From the NCBI GenBank assembly GCA_003243425.1, contig QFQP01000028.1, forward strand, positions 31,740 to 95,739: a stretch of 64,000 bases of DNA, written 5' to 3'. Shown piece by piece: positions 41,699 to 51,651 of this stretch (position 1 is its first letter; each line of letters starts with the position of its first letter). Below the pieces are notes generated by a model, which made no database searches, had not been told where the DNA came from, and saw only the letters and a program-made list of their open reading frames with translations. Origin of the DNA: Archangium gephyra (lineage in GTDB: Bacteria; Myxococcota; Myxococcia; Myxococcales; Myxococcaceae). The position numbers were made by a program, and so were the translations under genes.

Positions 41699-44206
41699 TC
41701 AGCGCACGTCGATGCCGTATTCGAGGCGCGCCTGAACGCCCGGCTTCTCGAGGATCCACGCGTTGGCGCCCAGCTGCTGCGCGAGCGAGGTGAGCCCCGG
41801 CGGCAACGGCTGCTGCTCGACGGAGCTGTTCAACAGCGCATCGGGGATCGCCGCGCTGAAGACGGACGACAGCAGCCCGCTCGAACTCTCGACGATGGCG
41901 ATGGCGTAGTCGTCGTTCAGCTTGGCGCGCTCCCTGGCCAGCGCGATGGCGTCCATCAGCCCGCCGTTCACGTCGACCAGCCCGTTGGCCTTCGCGTCTT
42001 CGCCGCTCCACACGCGGCCGCGGGCGAGCTTGTCGATGGCCTCCTTCGGCATCTTTCGCGACGTCGCCGCCTCGGTGATGAACGAGTCGTAGAAGTCTTC
42101 GATCCACTTCTGGGCGGCCACGCGCTGCTCTTCGGTCCACGGGTCGAAGTTGTCGGTGATGCCCGCCAGCTTGCCGCGCTGAATGGAGTTCTGCGTGACG
42201 CCAAAGCTCTCGGCGAGGCGTTTGACCGCGGGCTTCACGTAGAACACGCCGATGCTGCCGGTGAGCGTGCTGGGCGAGGCGACGATGGTGTCGGCGCCCA
42301 TGGCCACGTAGTAGCCGCCGCTCGCCGCGACGTCGCCCATGGAGGCGATGACCGGCTTGTGCTTCTTCGCTTCGAGCACCGCGCGGTACATCAGGTCGCT
42401 GGCGAGCCCATCACCGCCGGGCGAGTCGACGCGCAGCACGATGGCCTTCACGTTGGGGTCGTCGACGGCTTCGCCCAGCGAAGAAATGAAGCTCTGCGCG
42501 CCCGCCGTGGTGCCGGTGAATGGCGACACCGAGTTCTTGCCGCCTGAAATCGCGCCCAGCACCGGAATGACGGCGATGGCGTTCTGCCGGCCCCAGCGCG
42601 TGTTGCGCTCGGGCCAGGGGCGGTAGTTGCGGTCGACGCGCGCGCCCTGCAGCCGCTCGGACAGCAGCTCGTCGAACTGTTGCGGCGTCAGCACCCCGTC
42701 CAACTGGCGGAGCTCGACGGCGCGCTTCGTCGTCTTCAGACCCTCGTCGACGCCGGCGGTCCACGCCGCTTCTTCGATGCCGCGTGATTCCCGAACGCGC
42801 TGGGCGATGACCTTCGCGTTGGTGTCGAGGTACGCGTTGATCGTCTCTCGCTGCGCATCACTCATGTCGGCGCGCGTGAACTGCTCGGGGAACGTCTTGT
42901 ACTCGCCGACCCTCGCCACATCGATGTCGACGCCGTAGCGCTGCGCCGCGGTGCCAAAGAAGGTGACGTCGGACCGCAGCCCGTCGACGAGGAACATCGC
43001 CTCAGGTGCGGCGTAGATCCCGTCGCACGCGGAGACCATCAGGTACTCCACGTCACTGGCGTTCAAGATGTACGCGAACACCTTCTTGCCGGCCTTGCGC
43101 AGCTTCACGATCGACGAGCGGATCTCATCGGCCCGCGCCAGCCCGATGTCTGCGTCTTCGACCTTGAGCACGATGCCCTCGAGCTCACGGTCTTGCGCGG
43201 CACGCTCGAAGAAGCGCAGCAGCCGCAGGTACTTGTCTTCTTCGGCGATGCCCAGCAGCGAACCGACCGTGGCGCCCGGCGAACCACCGAGCTCTCCCAG
43301 CGAAATCACCGCCACCTTGCGCTCGGGGACGATCGAGTCGTGCGCGTCCATCGAGACCCGGCCGGCGAACTGAAGGTTCACGCCGCCACCGGTCGAATAC
43401 GAGACGCCCTGCGTGTAGCCGAAGTTCTCGAGGTCGAGGCCCAGGCCGGCGTGCACGTAGAACGGCTGCGTCGAGGTGAACGCGTGGCTGAACCCACCGA
43501 GCACGCGAACGCCGCTGACCACGTTCACCTGCAGCGTGTACTGCATGCGGCTCTCGTTGATGGGCAGGGTCTCTCTCGCGCTCCAGTCGATGCCCAGCGT
43601 GACGCGCTCGGTGAGCGGCCGAAGACCGACCGCGACTCCCCATTCACGGCCGATGGTGATCAGCCCCGGGAACGTGGTGGTCGGCGAGTTCACGTTTCGC
43701 AGCGTGGCGCCGAACGAAATGAAGCGCGCGGGGCGCGACTGCAGGCCCACGTCATAGCTGAGCAGCGGAGGCACCGTGCCGAGCCCTCCGAACGCCAGCG
43801 GCGCCGCCGCGAACCAGTTGATGGCGACACCGGCCGACAGCTGCTGCGGGCCCACCGAGAAACCCAGCGACGTCTTGCCCGACGGGAAGGGCGCCGCGCC
43901 GCTCATCGAGTTGAGCCACTGGAACGAAACGCCGAGGCCCACGAAGTCGCCGATGCTGGTCGCCATGAACAACGCGTTGTTGTTCATCTGCCGCGTGTTG
44001 CTGCGCTCGTGAATGAACCAGGCGTTGAAGCGGCCGACGCGCGCCAGACCGGCGGGGTTGTAGACGAGCGAAGTGGCCTCATCGCTCCACGCGGCCGAGC
44101 CCGGCAGCACGTTGGTGCCGCGCGTCAGATCATTGGTGCCGACGGAGCTGGTCTGAGCGGAGGAAACGCCGGCCAGAAGAACCACGAGCCACGCGAGAGA
44201 ACGCAT
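41699..44206 (-). CDS. outer-membrane-barrel/SppA peptidase fusion
   Basis: 835 residues with a signal peptide (MRSLAWLVVLLAGVSSAQ). Residues ~20-300 look like an outer-membrane barrel (EATSLVYNPAGLARVGRFNA; FVGLGVSFQWLNSMSGAAPF; VGLRPLTERVTLGIDWSARE). Residues ~310-800 are SppA of the double-domain type. The catalytic Lys region is GEYKTFPEQFTRADMSD (~434) and the catalytic Ser lies in MGDVAASGGYYVAMGAD (~630). SppA normally is an inner-membrane signal-peptide peptidase, so an attached barrel is unusual. The 142 bp between it and rho show no gene. Confidence 0.85.
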   Translation of the reverse strand: MRSLAWLVVLLAGVSSAQTSSVGTNDLTRGTNVLPGSAAWSDEATSLVYNPAGLARVGRFNAWFIHERSNTRQMNNNALFMATSIGDFVGLGVSFQWLNSMSGAAPFPSGKTSLGFSVGPQQLSAGVAINWFAAAPLAFGGLGTVPPLLSYDVGLQSRPARFISFGATLRNVNSPTTTFPGLITIGREWGVAVGLRPLTERVTLGIDWSARETLPINESRMQYTLQVNVVSGVRVLGGFSHAFTSTQPFYVHAGLGLDLENFGYTQGVSYSTGGGVNLQFAGRVSMDAHDSIVPERKVAVISLGELGGSPGATVGSLLGIAEEDKYLRLLRFFERAAQDRELEGIVLKVEDADIGLARADEIRSSIVKLRKAGKKVFAYILNASDVEYLMVSACDGIYAAPEAMFLVDGLRSDVTFFGTAAQRYGVDIDVARVGEYKTFPEQFTRADMSDAQRETINAYLDTNAKVIAQRVRESRGIEEAAWTAGVDEGLKTTKRAVELRQLDGVLTPQQFDELLSERLQGARVDRNYRPWPERNTRWGRQNAIAVIPVLGAISGGKNSVSPFTGTTAGAQSFISSLGEAVDDPNVKAIVLRVDSPGGDGLASDLMYRAVLEAKKHKPVIASMGDVAASGGYYVAMGADTIVASPSTLTGSIGVFYVKPAVKRLAESFGVTQNSIQRGKLAGITDNFDPWTEEQRVAAQKWIEDFYDSFITEAATSRKMPKEAIDKLARGRVWSGEDAKANGLVDVNGGLMDAIALARERAKLNDDYAIAIVESSSGLLSSVFSAAIPDALLNSSVEQQPLPPGLTSLAQQLGANAWILEKPGVQARLEYGIDVR

Positions 44207-44225
44207 GGCCCGCGTGTACTACGGC

Positions 44226-45434
44226 TCACCAGTCTTCGGTGCCCGAGGTGCGATCGAGGGGATCTCCGCCGCTCGACTTCTTGTCGCGCTTCGAGTTCTT
44301 GCCGCCGCGATCGTCGCCCGACCAGTCCTCCATGCCGCCCTTGTTCTCGAGCGGGTCCGACGACTTGATGCCCGACGACTCCTGATCGGCTGCGTTCACG
44401 AGGTGGTTCACCATGCGGCCCACTTCGCCGCGCAGCTGCCCGAACTCGTCGCCCTGGAACGACGCGCGCTTCATGGCGATGCGCTTGCCGCTCTTGAGAT
44501 CGTAGTAGCTCATGGTCAGCTCGGTGGTGCCCGACTCGAGGTCGCGCAGCACGCCGATGACGGCGCGGTCCAGCTTCAGCGAGTTCGCCACGCTGGTCAT
44601 GGTCGAGCCGCCCTTGTCCTTGAGCGCTTCGCCGGCCAGCCGGTCCATCAGCCCGTCGTAGGCCTTGTACCCGGAGGTCGCGGTGAGCTCCTGCGTGATC
44701 TCCTGATCTTCAGGCGTGATCTCGACCATCGAACCGAGCTGCTTGAAGCCCGGCCGTTCGATGCGCACGAGGTGCTTGCCGATGGGCAACGTCGAGACCG
44801 TCACCGGCGAATAGCCCTGCAGCTCGCCGTTGATGAACACCCGCGCGCCCGACGGTCTGGTCTTCACCACGATGCCGCCGCGCAGCTGCGCGTTGCGGCT
44901 GGTCGCCACCTGCGCCTTCAACGCGAGGAAGTTCTGCGGGTAGCGCTTGCGGTCCAATTCGTAGGTCGGCGCGAGCGCGATGAGGTCGAGAATGGCGATC
45001 TTCGCCTCTTCCACGTCGCCGCGCGCCTGCAGCACCGCCGCGTACATGGCGACGGTCTCGCACAGGTTCCCGCACGTCTTCATCGCCGCGACGGCCTTGC
45101 TGTACTCCTTGATGGTCGCGCGCAGCTTGCGTTCGGCGTCTTCGTAGTTGCGCTCGTCGAACGACGCCTTGCTCTCCTTGAACCCGAGCTCCGCGCGCTT
45201 GAGCGACGCCGCCGCCTCTTCGTCGACCGCCACACCGAACATGTCGTCGCTGCTGCGAACCTTGAAGCCGTCGTACTCGTTGAGGGCTTCATTGGCGAAC
45301 GATTCGACCTTGAGCATCAAGGCCTCGGCGCTCTTGTCCATCGGGAGAATCAACGCCGCCACGCGTTTGTCGGACGGCGGCGGGGCGGCGAAGGCCTGAA
45401 CCGCGATGATGGAGAGGAGCAGCGCGCGCTTCAT
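44226..45434 (-). CDS. PEGA-domain protein with N-terminal helical region
   Basis: 402 residues with a signal peptide (MKRALLLSIIAVQAFAAPPP). A helical TPR-like part (ELGFKESKASFDERNYEDAE) is followed by a PEGA repeat (TRPSGARVFINGELQGYSPV; IGKHLVRIERPGFKQLGSMV). The C-terminus is charged and Lys/Asp-rich with SGTEDW at the end. It lies 9 bp downstream of another PEGA gene of the same build, suggesting duplication. Envelope role inferred. Confidence 0.75.
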   Translation of the reverse strand: MKRALLLSIIAVQAFAAPPPSDKRVAALILPMDKSAEALMLKVESFANEALNEYDGFKVRSSDDMFGVAVDEEAAASLKRAELGFKESKASFDERNYEDAERKLRATIKEYSKAVAAMKTCGNLCETVAMYAAVLQARGDVEEAKIAILDLIALAPTYELDRKRYPQNFLALKAQVATSRNAQLRGGIVVKTRPSGARVFINGELQGYSPVTVSTLPIGKHLVRIERPGFKQLGSMVEITPEDQEITQELTATSGYKAYDGLMDRLAGEALKDKGGSTMTSVANSLKLDRAVIGVLRDLESGTTELTMSYYDLKSGKRIAMKRASFQGDEFGQLRGEVGRMVNHLVNAADQESSGIKSSDPLENKGGMEDWSGDDRGGKNSKRDKKSSGGDPLDRTSGTEDW

Positions 45435-45443
45435 GTCGTGACC

Positions 45444-46628
45444 TTAGGGCGTTCCGAGCACCACGTTGAAGCCCGGAGGACGGGAGTTGGCCGCCGCCAC
45501 GCCACCAGCCGTCGCCGCCGCGCCGACTGCCACCACACCCACGGCCGTCCAGAACCACCACCTGGTGTACACCGGACCGCCTGCAGACGGTTCCTCGCCG
45601 CCGCTCTTCACCTCAGCCACTGCGGCAGGTGCCGGGTTGGCGATGAACTCGTTGATCTGCTTCGCCGTGGCCGCCAGCTCCTCGCTCGAGAGCGACAGGC
45701 CCGACACGCGGCTGCCGGTCTCCACGTCCCACACCTCGGCGGTCGCGCCATCGGACAGCACGAGGAAGCGCGCCTTCACCACTTCACCCAGCTTCTTGCT
45801 GCCGTCGGGAAGCGCGCCCTTCACGCCCACGCCCTTGCTCACCAGCGAGGTGGCTGCGTCACGAACGTCTGCGTACCCCGGCGCCGCCTTGAGAGAAGCC
45901 TTCGCGGTCGCGCCTTCCTTCGACACGTCGGTGAAGACCGACACCGGCTCGTAGCCCGGCTTCTTGAACGACACGAGGTGTCGGCCCGGAGGAACCGACG
46001 GACCGTCTTCGATGGGCGTCAGGCCGATGTCCTTGCCGTGCACGTTGGCGGTCGCGCCCGGAGGCGTCGACTCGAGCGCCAGCTTGCCGGTGCCGCGCGC
46101 GTTCACTTCAGACAGCGCCTTGTCGAAGGCCTTCTTCACGTCGGCGCCGTACACCTGCGGGTCGCACGTGAGCTCCGGGTTGAAGAGCAGGGCGCGGGTG
46201 AACTCCTCAGTGCCCTTCTTCATCTGCGACTTGCCGCCGTTCTGAATCGCCAGCGCGCCGACGTAGAAATGCGCGTCGCCGAGCGTCTTCGAATCAGCCG
46301 CCGACGGGTGCTGCACGAAATACTCGAGCGCCTCGTTCCACTTCGCGAGCGACGCGTCGTAGTCGAGGTCGTCGTAGGCCTGCTTCGCCTCGGCCGCGAG
46401 CTTCATGCCCTTCTCGTCGGGCGGCGGCGTGGGGAACTCGGCGGGCACGTTCACCAGCGGCGCGCCTTCTTTTTCCAGCGCCTTCGTCAGCGCGGCTTCG
46501 TGCTTCGCGGCTTCGGCTTCGTCGGGCGACGACACGAAGACAGCGGCACTGGAAGGCAGCAGCGGCCTGGCGGGCGCAGTCGCACCCGGCTTCGGAGCAG
46601 CCAGAACAATCAAGAGGAGTGGGAGCAC
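45444..46628 (-). CDS. PEGA-domain protein with TPR-like region and C-terminal anchor
   Basis: 394 residues, GTG start, with a short hydrophobic N-terminus (MLPLLLIVLAAPKPG). A helical repeat region (AEAKQAYDDLDYDASLAKWN) precedes a PEGA repeat (STPPGATANVHGKDIGLTPI; PPGRHLVSFKKPGYEPVSVF). A membrane helix near the C-terminus (WWFWTAVGVVAVGAAATAGG) follows. Same architecture as its downstream neighbour. Divergent from the topoisomerase operon. Confidence 0.72.
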   Translation of the reverse strand: MLPLLLIVLAAPKPGATAPARPLLPSSAAVFVSSPDEAEAAKHEAALTKALEKEGAPLVNVPAEFPTPPPDEKGMKLAAEAKQAYDDLDYDASLAKWNEALEYFVQHPSAADSKTLGDAHFYVGALAIQNGGKSQMKKGTEEFTRALLFNPELTCDPQVYGADVKKAFDKALSEVNARGTGKLALESTPPGATANVHGKDIGLTPIEDGPSVPPGRHLVSFKKPGYEPVSVFTDVSKEGATAKASLKAAPGYADVRDAATSLVSKGVGVKGALPDGSKKLGEVVKARFLVLSDGATAEVWDVETGSRVSGLSLSSEELAATAKQINEFIANPAPAAVAEVKSGGEEPSAGGPVYTRWWFWTAVGVVAVGAAATAGGVAAANSRPPGFNVVLGTP

Positions 46629-46710
46629 GGGGCCGGAGCGTAACCCACAGAACTCGAAGTTGATGAACCGTGTTTTCGCGGCCTTTCAAGGCCACAGCGC
46701 GTCAAGTTTC

Positions 46711-46738
46711 TTGCCGGGATCGATCGCGTTGGTATGGT
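46711..46738 (+). promoter_or_regulatory. possible sigma-70-type promoter for the topoisomerase operon
   Basis: TTGCCG (46711-46716) and TATGGT (46733-46738) are spaced by 16 bp, about 65 bp upstream of the GTG start. The match to consensus is moderate. The 175-bp divergent region otherwise shows no gene. Confidence 0.3.
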
Positions 46739-46803
46739 GCGCGCGATCAGGGCTGTAGCACCTGCTGCATGGCCCGCAATTACCGAAAAGAACGAGGGAT
46801 TTT

Positions 46804-49179
46804 GTGGCGAACCCTGAACAGATGAGCATGTTGGGCGGCGGGGGTGGCAAAAAGCGCGGAAAAGGCGGCGAATCGGGCTCCGGCGGTGGTGGCGAGCGCC
46901 CCATCAACCTCGCGGAAGAAGCGCGCCGCCGGTACCTCAACTACGCGCTTTCCGTCATCACCTCGCGTGCGTTGCCCGATGTGCGCGACGGCCTCAAGCC
47001 CGTGCAGCGCCGAATTCTGTACGGCATGTGGAACGAGAACGTCACCGCCGACGCGAAGTACCGCAAGAGCGCCAAGGTCGTCGGCGCCGTCATGGGTGAG
47101 TTTCACCCCCACGGCGACACCTCGATCTACGACGCGATGGTTCGCCTCGCGCAAGACTTCTCGCTGCGGTACCCGCTGGTCGACGGTCACGGCAACTTCG
47201 GCTCGATGGACGGCGATGCCCCCGCCGCCATGCGTTACACCGAAGCGCGGCTGGCGCGGCTCGCGGAAGAAATGCTGACCGAGCTGCAGCAGAAGACCGT
47301 CGCGTTCCGCCCGACCTACGACGGCTCCAAGACCGAACCGACGGTGCTCCCGTCGAAGATCCCGCAGCTGTTGATGAACGGCACCACCGGCATCGCCGTC
47401 GGCATGGCCACCAACATTCCGCCGCATCACCTGGGCGAGCTCATCGACGCGTGTGTGGCGCTCATCGCCGACCGCACGCTCGAGACCAAGGACCTCCTCA
47501 AGTACGTCAAAGGTCCCGACTTCCCCACGGGTGGGCAGATCCTCAACTCCAAGAAGGAGCTGCGCGACATCTACGAGACCGGCCAGGGCGCGGTTCGACT
47601 GCGCGGTGAATGGAAGCTCGAAGAGCGCCCGCGCGGCGGTCAGAACATCGTCGTCACCTCGATCCCCTACACGGTGAACAAGGCGACGCTCGTCTCGCGC
47701 ATTGGCGAAATCATCAGCGAGCGGAAGCTGCCCACGCTGGTCGACATTCGCGACGAATCGACGCACGAAGTTCGCGTGGTCATGGAGCTCAAGCGCGACT
47801 CCGACGCCGAGCTCGTGATGGCGTACCTCTACAAGCACACGCCGCTGCAGACGAACTTCAACGTCAACCTCACCTGCCTCGTGCCCACCGAGAACCCGGA
47901 GGTCGGCACGCCCAAGCGCCTCAACTTGAAGGAGATGCTCTGGCACTTCCTCGAGTTCCGGCTCGAGATCGTCACCAAACGGCTCACCTTCCAGCTCGAG
48001 CAGCTCAAGGCGCGGCTCCACATCCTCGAGGGCTTCGAGAAGGTCTACGACGCGCTCGACGAGATGATCCGCATCATCCGCAAGTCCGACGGCAAGGACG
48101 ACGCGGCGAAGAAGCTCATCGCCCGCTTCAAGCTGTCCGAAGAGCAGGTCGACGCGATCCTCGAGATGAAGCTCTACAAGCTCGCTCGCCTCGAGATCCT
48201 CGTCATTCAGAAGGAGCTCAAGGAGAAGCGCGCGGAAGCCAGGCGCCTCGAAGACCTGCTCAAGGAAGGCAAGGCCGCCGAGCGCGCCCGCTGGGCCATC
48301 GTGAAGGAAGAGCTCGAAGGCGCGGTCACGCTCTACGGCGACAAGCGCCGCAGCAAGGTCTCGGGCCCGGTGGAAGAGGTCGAGTACAACGAAGAGGCCT
48401 TCATCGCCGACGAAGACTGTCAGGTGGTCGTCACTCGCGACGGTTGGGTCAAGCGCGTGCGCGAATTGAAGGACCCCACGTCGACGCGCATGCGCGAAGG
48501 CGACGAGCTGATGTCGCTGGTGTCGGGCTCGCTCAAGTCGTCCCTCATCTTCTTCTCGAGCGCGGGCTCGGCGTACACCACGCGCTTCAACGACATCCCC
48601 GCGTCGACCGGTTACGGCGACCCGGTGCAGAAGTTGTTCAAGTTCGACGACGGCGAGCGCGTCATCGGCGCCCTGTCGCTCGACCCGCGCCTGCCCGTTC
48701 CCACGCAGATGGTGGGCGTGTCGAAGGACGGCTACGGCATGCGCTTCAACCTCGACGCCTTCAAGGAGCAGTCGACGCGCTCCGGTCGCCGCTTCGCCAA
48801 GGCCGGGCAGGGCGACGAGATCATCGGCGTGTCTGCGTGCACCCCGAAGGACCTGCTCGCGGTGGTCACGAAGAACACCAACGCGCTGGTCTGCAAGGTC
48901 GAAGAGGTCAACGAGCTCGCCGGCCCGGGCCGCGGCGTGACCGTCATCAAGACCGCCGACGACGATCAGGTGATGGCGTTCCTCTGCACGTCGAAGAAAG
49001 ACGCGGAGCTCACCATCGAAACCGCGAAGGGCAAGACGTTGAAGCTCACGCCGGTTCGCTACGAGGTCACCAGCCGCGGCGGCAAGGGTCGCGAGATGTC
49101 CAAGAAGGACACCGTGAAGTCGATTTCGCGCCCGCTCGAGTTCGTCACGCTCCCTGAGAGCGCGAAGGAGAAGAAGTAA
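46804..49179 (+). CDS. type IIA DNA topoisomerase subunit A (GyrA/ParC)
   Basis: 791 residues, GTG start, with a Gly-rich N-terminal leader. The breakage-reunion domain is intact (ALPDVRDGLKPVQRRILYGM; GEFHPHGDTSIYDAMVRLAQ; catalytic Tyr in AAMRYTEARL). GyrA-like spacing is seen around that Tyr (MDGDAPAAMRYTE). The C-terminal beta-pinwheel carries SRGGKGRE, close to the GyrA box QRRGGKG but with its first residues changed. GyrA or ParC cannot be settled here. Its stop overlaps the subunit B start by one base. Confidence 0.93.
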   Translation: MANPEQMSMLGGGGGKKRGKGGESGSGGGGERPINLAEEARRRYLNYALSVITSRALPDVRDGLKPVQRRILYGMWNENVTADAKYRKSAKVVGAVMGEFHPHGDTSIYDAMVRLAQDFSLRYPLVDGHGNFGSMDGDAPAAMRYTEARLARLAEEMLTELQQKTVAFRPTYDGSKTEPTVLPSKIPQLLMNGTTGIAVGMATNIPPHHLGELIDACVALIADRTLETKDLLKYVKGPDFPTGGQILNSKKELRDIYETGQGAVRLRGEWKLEERPRGGQNIVVTSIPYTVNKATLVSRIGEIISERKLPTLVDIRDESTHEVRVVMELKRDSDAELVMAYLYKHTPLQTNFNVNLTCLVPTENPEVGTPKRLNLKEMLWHFLEFRLEIVTKRLTFQLEQLKARLHILEGFEKVYDALDEMIRIIRKSDGKDDAAKKLIARFKLSEEQVDAILEMKLYKLARLEILVIQKELKEKRAEARRLEDLLKEGKAAERARWAIVKEELEGAVTLYGDKRRSKVSGPVEEVEYNEEAFIADEDCQVVVTRDGWVKRVRELKDPTSTRMREGDELMSLVSGSLKSSLIFFSSAGSAYTTRFNDIPASTGYGDPVQKLFKFDDGERVIGALSLDPRLPVPTQMVGVSKDGYGMRFNLDAFKEQSTRSGRRFAKAGQGDEIIGVSACTPKDLLAVVTKNTNALVCKVEEVNELAGPGRGVTVIKTADDDQVMAFLCTSKKDAELTIETAKGKTLKLTPVRYEVTSRGGKGREMSKKDTVKSISRPLEFVTLPESAKEKK

Positions 49180-51098
49180 TGGCTACGAAGAAATACGACG
49201 AGCAGGACATTCAGGTGCTCGAGGGCCTCGAGCCCGTTCGCCTGCGCCCCGGCATGTACATCGGCGGCACCGGTGCCGACGGCTACCACCACCTGCTGTG
49301 GGAGATCGTCGACAACTCCGTCGACGAGGTGATGAACGGCCACGCCTCGAAGATCGAGGTCACGCTCCACAAAGACGGCACCACCGCCACCGTCACCGAC
49401 GACGGCCGCGGCATCCCCGTGGGCATGATGCCCAGGTACAAGAAGTCGGCGCTCGAGGTGATCCTCACCACGCTGCACTCCGGCGGAAAGTTCGAGAAGA
49501 AGGGCTACACCCACTCGGGCGGTCTGCACGGCGTCGGCAGCTCGGTGGTCAACGCGCTGTCGACCGAGCTCGTCGCGCAGATCAAGCGCGAGGGCAAACA
49601 CCACGAGATGACGTTCTCTCGCGGCAAGCCCACCTCGAAGCTGAAGGTCGGCGCCAACGCGCGCGGCACCGGCACCACCATCACCTTCACGCCCGACCCC
49701 GAGATCTTCGGCGCGAAGCTGAAGTTCGACCCCGAGCTCGTCAAGGAGCGCCTCGAGTCGAAGACCTATCTCCACAAGGGCATGGAGATTCGCTTCATCG
49801 ATCAGGTGAACAAGCAGGAGTTCACCTTCAAGCACGATGGCGGCATCGCCGAGTACATCACCAAGCTCATCTCGGATCGCGGCAAGGCGCTGGTGCCGGC
49901 GGGCTCGGCGCCCTTCTACAAGTCGCACGAGAACGGCGTGAAGCTCGAGATCGCGCTCGCGTGGAGCGAAGCCACCGACGAGTACGTGAAGAGCTACGTC
50001 AACGGCATCCCCACCAGGTCGGGCGGCACGCACGAGAACGGCCTCAAGTCGGGCGTGGTGAAGGCGGTGCGCAACTACATCGAGACGCACGACCTGACGC
50101 CCAAGGGCGTCTCGCTCACCGCCGACGACATTCGTGAAGGCATGGTGTGCGTGCTCTCGGCGTACGTGACCGAGCCGCAGTTCCAGGGCCAGACCAAGGA
50201 GCGCCTGAACAACCCCGAGGTGCAGGGGCAGGTCGACAACGTGGTGCGGCCGGCGGTCGAGAAGTGGCTCAACGACAACAAGTCGATCGCCGAGGCGATC
50301 ATCGCGCGCATCATTCTGGCGGCGCGCGCACGTGAAGCGTCACGCGCGGCGAGCCAGGCGGTCACGCGCAAGTCGGCGGTGAGCCACAAGCTGAACCTGC
50401 CGGGCAAGCTGGCCGACTGCTCGTCGACCGACCCCGAAGACTCGGAGCTGTTCATCGTCGAAGGTGACTCCGCAGGCGGTTCGGCCAAGCAGGGCCGCGA
50501 CCGCAACACGCAGGCGATACTGCCGCTGCGCGGCAAGGTGTTGAACGCCGAGCAGGCGTCGACCGACAAGGTGACGTCGAACAAGGAACTGCAGGACATC
50601 GCGTCGGCGCTCGGCTGCGGCATCGGCGCCGACCTCGACGTGTCGCGCCTGCGCTACGGGAAGATCATCCTGCTGATGGACGCCGACTCAGACGGGCTCC
50701 ACATCAGCACGCTGCTGCTCACGTTCTTCTACCGGCACATGCGGCCGCTCATCACCCAGGGCCACGTGTACATCGCGCAGCCGCCGCTCTTCCGCGTCGA
50801 CATCGGCAAGGAGACGTACTGGGCGCTCGACGAAGATCACCGCGACAAGATCATCGCCGAGAAGGGCCGCGCGAACTCGAAGCCCAACATCATGCGCTTC
50901 AAAGGGCTGGGCGAGATGACGCCCGACGAGCTGAAGCAGACCACCCTGGACAAGAAGCGCCGGTTGGCGCTCAAGGTGAACATCGACAACGAGCTGGAGA
51001 CGGATCGCGCGATCAACGATCTCTTCGGCAAGGACGTCGCGCCGCGCTTCAAGTTCATCATGGAGAACTCGACCGACGTGCAGGAGCTGGACGTCTGA
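49179..51098 (+). CDS. type IIA DNA topoisomerase subunit B (GyrB/ParE)
   Basis: 639 residues. The GHKL ATPase is intact (LRPGMYIGGTGADGYHHLLW; EIVDNSVDEV; DDGRGIPVGM; GGLHGVGSSVVNALS). The TOPRIM domain has IVEGDSAGGSAKQGRDRNTQ and LLMDADSDGLHISTLLLTFF. The C-terminal PLxRV-like region and LKGLGEM motif follow. Its length fits ParE or the shorter GyrB class. TAATG coupling with subunit A shows a dedicated pair. Confidence 0.94.
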   Translation: MATKKYDEQDIQVLEGLEPVRLRPGMYIGGTGADGYHHLLWEIVDNSVDEVMNGHASKIEVTLHKDGTTATVTDDGRGIPVGMMPRYKKSALEVILTTLHSGGKFEKKGYTHSGGLHGVGSSVVNALSTELVAQIKREGKHHEMTFSRGKPTSKLKVGANARGTGTTITFTPDPEIFGAKLKFDPELVKERLESKTYLHKGMEIRFIDQVNKQEFTFKHDGGIAEYITKLISDRGKALVPAGSAPFYKSHENGVKLEIALAWSEATDEYVKSYVNGIPTRSGGTHENGLKSGVVKAVRNYIETHDLTPKGVSLTADDIREGMVCVLSAYVTEPQFQGQTKERLNNPEVQGQVDNVVRPAVEKWLNDNKSIAEAIIARIILAARAREASRAASQAVTRKSAVSHKLNLPGKLADCSSTDPEDSELFIVEGDSAGGSAKQGRDRNTQAILPLRGKVLNAEQASTDKVTSNKELQDIASALGCGIGADLDVSRLRYGKIILLMDADSDGLHISTLLLTFFYRHMRPLITQGHVYIAQPPLFRVDIGKETYWALDEDHRDKIIAEKGRANSKPNIMRFKGLGEMTPDELKQTTLDKKRRLALKVNIDNELETDRAINDLFGKDVAPRFKFIMENSTDVQELDV

Positions 51099-51181
51099 AC
51101 TTCCGGAAAGGTGCCGAGGAGGACCTGCGGGGTGCTGCCAGGGTCCTTCCGGAGCGCAGGTGAGAGCGCCGCGCGTGGCGC

Positions 51182-51643
51182 TCAGAACGTGAACGCGAGC
51201 CGCGCGAGGATCTGCGCGCCGTCCTGCAACCAGCCCGCTTCGACGCCGATCGAGAAGCCCTTGATGACGAACACCCCGATGCCGCCGGCGACGTGCGCGC
51301 GAATCGGGTACGGGTTGCCGAACAAGATCGCCATGCCGCCGAGCACGTCGAAGTACACACGGCTCACGCGAAACCGGACGTACGCATCGAGCGGTAGACC
51401 CACTTCGACCGAGGGCCGCACGTTCAGCAACAACCCCGGCCGTAGACCGATGGCCACCACCCGATGCAGCGAGAACTCGACGCGCAGGTGAAGATCGAAC
51501 TGGGCCGTGTTGAGGAACCAGTACCCGCCGCCGAGGTCGATGCCGACCGCGATCGGCAGTGACTCCCGTTCTTTCGCAGCGTGACTCGTCGAGGGCAGCA
51601 GCACCACCAGTGCCGCCGCACAGACCATCGCAAACTGTCGCAT
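51182..51643 (-). CDS. small outer-membrane beta-barrel protein
   Basis: 153 residues from ATG 51643 with a signal peptide (MRQFAMVCAAALVVLLPSTS). The rest alternates strands and turns (PIAVGIDLGGGYWFLNTAQF; SVEVGLPLDAYVRFRVSRVY) and ends in ILARLAFTF. It is 8 bp downstream of the DUF1552 gene. Function unknown. Confidence 0.65.
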   Translation of the reverse strand: MRQFAMVCAAALVVLLPSTSHAAKERESLPIAVGIDLGGGYWFLNTAQFDLHLRVEFSLHRVVAIGLRPGLLLNVRPSVEVGLPLDAYVRFRVSRVYFDVLGGMAILFGNPYPIRAHVAGGIGVFVIKGFSIGVEAGWLQDGAQILARLAFTF

Positions 51644-51651
51644 GGGAACTT

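Noticed and set aside
51099..51181. GGAGGACC/GGTCCTTCC inverted repeat after the topoisomerase B gene.
   Set aside because: Imperfect, long loop and no T run; could be a weak bidirectional terminator but evidence is insufficient.
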